Origin: Cymbidium sinense
Taxonomy: Eukaryota > Streptophyta > Magnoliopsida > Asparagales > Orchidaceae
Assembly (NCBI GenBank): GCA_021442155.1
Contig: CM038223.1
Location: 31,780,983-31,844,982 of the forward strand
Length of the DNA stretch: 64,000 nt
Direction of reading: 5' to 3'
This document shows positions 59,940 to 64,000 of this stretch, piece after piece; the stretch's first letter is position 1, and the number at the start of each line of letters is the position of its first letter. The notes under the pieces were generated by a model. That model was not told the origin of the DNA and did not search any database. It saw only the letters and a list, made by a program, of their open reading frames with translations. The position numbers and the translations under genes were made by a program.

Positions 59940-62756
59940 CGTAAGAGTACTCTCGATTAAAGAAATAGGCTTTTATTTTATAGATTTTAAAGTTGGTTCT
60001 AAAGGATGGTTAAATTGGAATTTTAAAAGAGGACACTTCAAAGGAGGAAGAGTTCTTTTCAAGGTCAATTAGAATGAAGTACAAAATGCCTATAGATATT
60101 GGGATGTCTAGTATGCATTTCAACTATCCTGCCATTTGGCTTTATATTTTTTTGAGATTAAATTTATTAAGATTTGAGTTGAGATTTTATTAAAAATTTA
60201 GGACTTAGATTCTAACAGCACAAGACTAGAGAAATGCCTAGGGTTGAAGACTTATTCCTAGAAGAATGCTTTAGAACCTAAGTCTACAAGTGCTTCTAAC
60301 ATAAGTCAGAGGCTTGACCTAGTTCAACTTTTGGGAATCATTGGTTCTTTCTCTCACTTGAGGGAAGAAACAAATCCCTAATTCTTCTAAACTTATCAAT
60401 TATCTAGAAGGGCTGCCAGCTAACACCACCTAAGAAAATTTGTAAATCCATAATGATGGTCATATGTATGCAAGATAGTTAAGCTGATATATTTTAGGAA
60501 AACAAAATCTAAGAACCTAATTCACCTCATCCCTAGGATAATGATAGGTATTATATGCACCTAACTAATGCAATAATTTTTAATTTTTAAAGGTTTTGGC
60601 TCACAATTCATTTAAGGCCTTTAGGGTATGTAATTTATGCCCATAATGAGATGAAGTTACAAGCGCTTGTGGGCCAAATATAAATTAGAAGGCATACTTC
60701 CCCAAGAAGGTGGACATCCTCAAAGATCTGATGTCCCTTATCTGTAATGGGTGAAGCACCCAATTCAAGGATTTTGTACAATATACTAACATTGTTCGCA
60801 AAAGCTAATTATTTCTAATTTCTTTTAAGTTACACCTGAGGCTTTAATTTATGTGTGAAGGTTTGAATTTCTTTATTTTTGTTAAAGTTTTTTAGATCTA
60901 GGTTGGGCAAAAAAATTTTTTTCCTAAGAGCCTAATGTCCAGGCATTCATCACAGAAACATATCATAGAAAGAAACTTAGAAAAGTAGGCAATTTGTATT
61001 GTACACCCACAATAAATCACTCAAATTTAATTAATAAGAACAGGGTGGTACTATCGAGTACCATTGTACACCCTAGAAAAATGAAAAAAAGGGCATCAGA
61101 GCTTGACCCTAATAGTTTAGATCTATGGGTCTTTCTCGAGGATCATCTCCTTTTTTAGGGACCTCCACGAGCTTCATAGGGGACCACCAGCTAGTAAGGT
61201 TAGCTCCTATTATTCCTAAAGCTCATAGATCCTAACTTAATTTGAAGCTCAAATTACATTTATAATTCCAAAAATAAAATTTCTAAACCCTACAAAATAA
61301 ATATTAGGAAATACAAAAAACTCTCTAATGGTTATATTTACGAACATAGAGGCTTAGCATTAGTTTCTTATCAAGCCCACCTATCCTATTGCGCTATTCT
61401 TAGGGACATAAGAATACCTGCAAGTAAATAACATTGATATATTTTTTTATTATAGCAGTCCCTTTTACCACAATCCCTTGTAGAAAATAATGTTAGGCTG
61501 AAAAGACCATCCTAGCATCCAGATTAGCGGGCAAACAATCCTATCCATCTAGTCTAAAAAATACAACATAAAATAAGAAAAATATTTCACATTACATCAC
61601 AGATCAACCTAACCTAAGTTGAGGGTCAGTTCTAGTGTGTGAAGGAGGGGTTTGTGTTGTAAGACTTTGCTAGGCATTTTAAGTTCACGTTTTCATTTAT
61701 ATTTCAATTTTTGTTTATTTTACCATGTGATGGTTTCAATTTAAATGATTTAATAAGTTTGTGATTTGGTTTTTTTTATTTGTAAGTTTATTTTATCTTA
61801 AAATGAAGTTTAAGTTTTAAAGAATGAAGAATAAAATAAATACTACTTTGGGAGAAACCCATTCTATTCAACTCCTAAATCCTAATGAGATCTTCATCCT
61901 AAGATGAAGATTCATTCTATCTTGGGCATCTTTAACTTGATTTGAGTTTAATTTGAATTGGTTAATGTTTTAAATTTATTTGGAAATTTGAGTAAGATTC
62001 ATACTTCTTTTCATTTTTTTAATTTAATTAAATATTTCTTTATTTAGTTTATGATTAAATTATTTGTAATCTTTGATTAAGATTTATTGTGTTTCTTTAA
62101 ATCCTAATTAAGAATTTAATGTTCATGTTATTATTATTTAGTTTGATTTAATTTTCATTTTAAGTTTGATTTTAATTCATTTATATTTGATGTTGTTTAT
62201 GCTTTATAGCTTAATTTTATATTTAATCTTTCTAATTTGATTCATTATTCATTTGATTTTATTTATTTCTTTATTTAATCTAGATTGATCTTTTTTAATC
62301 ATATCATTAATGTTTATGTCTATGTTTATTTTATTAATGTTTATTAGTTTGAATGAACTTAATTGACTTAAGGTAATATCTAAATTCAAGCATGGCTTTT
62401 ATTTTATAATTTAAATGATCAATATATTTGAATTTCATTATTTATTTATTTATATATTTTCAATTTATAATGTAAGTTTATTTGATTTTAATTAATTTTA
62501 TTTATTCATTTCATTAATAATTCCATGTATGCTAATGTGTTTGAATTATTGTAATTGATTTCAAGTTATGATTTCTTTCATTCGCTTCATTAACATTTGC
62601 ATGTATCAATTTAAATAAATTAATTCAATTGTTTCCAACCAATTTAGAAGAAGTCCTAATTTTATTATTTAAAAAATGCATTATTTTATGTGTTCTAAAT
62701 TATTATTTTAAAATTAAGTTTAATGAGACAGTACATATTAAAATTTAATTTAGTTC

Positions 62757-64000
62757 AAGTGGTTTTAACCTGGACTCGTAGGGACACCACATAGATATTA
62801 TGGGGTACTTATTGAAGTGATCGAGTGTAACATTAATGAATGATGTACTATCTCAAAAGACAAAAATATCACTCTACAATGGACTTAATTACCTAATAAA
62901 GACTCCTAAGGAAAATGGGTCTACAGGTATATCAAAGATCTTTCCCTTACTTTACATGGATGAAGTGAAGTAGAGTTTATTTAAGTTGGGTTCTTTAGTT
63001 CCCTATGGAAGTAAGCTTCCATAGTTAATCATATCCCAGGAATGGGAATTCTTTAAGAATACTCTCTATTAAAGTAGTTAACTAATATCTCTAAAGATTA
63101 TGAAGCTATGCTATCAAAAGATTGGTTGTAATTAGAAATTAAGTAAGATTGTTTGAATAAGAATACTTCTTCATGTATTCCAAAGGAGAATAAGTAGGAA
63201 GCATTCAAGATACTAGGAAGTCTAATGGATGCTTTAGTCTACCTTATGGTAAGTCTTTATATTTTTGAAAGAGAGAATTTAGTTTCATTTGAGTTAAAAT
63301 TTTATTAGAAAGCTAAGACTCATATTCCAATAACTCAAGATTGTGGAAATACCTAAGAGGTGAGGACTTATACTCTTAACTAGAAAGAAATAATCCATCT
63401 CATAACCTAGATCTAGAGTGCTCTAGCTCAAGCTAAGAACCTAACATAAATCTATTTGAGGAAAGTAGAATATGATGGTTCACATCCACAAGTGAGAATG
63501 AACTGATCCTGACTTTTCTAGATTAACAACCACCTAGAATAGACGCCAACTAACACCTCCTACATTTTAAAACCATGTAGACCAGTCATATGTAAATATA
63601 AGATGACTAGGTTTTTATTAATTAGTAAGGAATCTAGACTATTATACTCATTCCCTAAGAGACTAGATCATGATTGGTATGAAAACATGACATAGAATAA
63701 TGCAAAATTTATAAATTTTTAAATCATTTTGACACATTAATTTGGACCACGGCTTGGGATAATTATGCATAAATGCACGATGAAATTGAGTTGTGGGCTA
63801 AATTAGTGGAAAGAGGTGTTCTCCAATACAAGGGACTGCCCTCATAGATTAAGCATGTCCTCTATTATGTAAGAGTGGAGATCTCCTATTTTTAAGAGTG
63901 AAATAATATGATATGCACAATCTGATAACAACAACATCTAACTAAGGGGTTGTTAAATCTTTTTTTACCTTGATTAGAAACTTAGGATTTAAAGTGAGGT
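62757..64000 (-). mobile_element. Giant LTR L9 (subfamily B), 3' part only, cut by window edge
   Basis: GTAGGGACACCACATAG near 62780 and the following kilobase match the start of L3 (from 6958) base for base over long runs, including the GATCGAGT motif, the hairpin block (about 63540) and the AAGGGACTGCCCTCA stretch. It interrupts the T-rich part of L7. The terminal TG is not intact (AGTGG in place of TGTGG), so the boundary may be off by a few bases. Confidence 0.75.

Larger units (their letters stand above)
55490..62756 (-). mobile_element. Giant LTR L7 (subfamily A), split by L8 and cut by L9
   Basis: Its 3' end is intact at 55490 (TGTGGGGAAAA on the plus strand). It runs to 55780, is interrupted by inverted L8, and resumes at 59936. 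The rejoined sequence (GGATCTCTT + CGTAAGAGTACTCTC) follows L6 closely. The hairpin block (about 60415), a decayed promoter block (about 61025-61095, TATA lost) and the T-rich region (61690-62756) are present. L9 then interrupts it, and the remaining 5' part lies beyond the window. By order it is the most upstream LTR of the minus-strand array. Confidence 0.8.

Noticed and set aside
1..64000. Host protein-coding genes, tRNAs, rRNAs, CRISPR arrays
   Set aside because: No frame outside the LINE exceeds about 100 codons, no tRNA-like or rRNA-like segment was recognised by eye, and no regular direct repeats with unique spacers occur. The only periodic array is the minisatellite at 36740-38230.

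Overview
This looks like intergenic DNA from a large, repeat-rich plant genome. It is strongly AT-rich. I see no long host reading frame, no tRNA or rRNA gene and no CRISPR array. Almost every base can be assigned to nested retrotransposons: one Ty3/gypsy-type family with giant long terminal repeats (LTRs, about 4.2-6.7 kb), one copia-type solo LTR and one L1-type LINE. The LINE's DUF4283/CCHC ORF1 and the RNase H at the end of its ORF2 point to a flowering plant. The species cannot be named from this window.

Layout. I number the giant LTRs L1-L9 and give strand in the transcription sense. That sense is set by a TATA-like box, a primer-binding-site (PBS)-like sequence and pol remnants that agree with each other. 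1-6413: L1 (+, subfamily B, cut by the window edge). 6414-6654: unassigned spacer with a CT microsatellite. 6655-19950: L2 (-, subfamily A), split by L3 (6958-13627, -, subfamily B). 19951-29095: L4 (+, A), head-to-head with L2 and split by a copia LTR (20119-22903). 29111-36574: LINE (-) with a 15-bp target duplication. 36590-48172: decayed gypsy internal region (-) with protease, reverse transcriptase (RT) and RNase H remnants and a higher-order minisatellite, split by solo LTR L5 (40205-45929, -, A). 48173-54698: L6 (-, A). 54699-55489: 0.8-kb internal segment. 55490-62756: L7 (-, A), split by the inverted L8 (55781-59935, +, A). 62757-64000: L9 (-, B, cut by the window edge).

How the parts fit. 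L7, the short internal segment, L6 and the long internal region read head to tail on the minus strand. L2 could be the next LTR in the same series. That gives an LTR-INT-LTR-INT(-LTR) array into which L3, L4, L5, L8, L9, the copia LTR and the LINE were inserted later. Target-site duplications support L3 (ACTCT/ACTCC), L5 (AAGGT, perfect), L8 (TCTT, 4 bp) and the LINE (14 of 15 bp). Nothing appears to be translatable today. The strongest points of interest are the size and structure of the LTR family, the shared-LTR array, and the ~230-bp higher-order repeat built from five ~46-bp monomers at the 3' end of the gypsy internal region.
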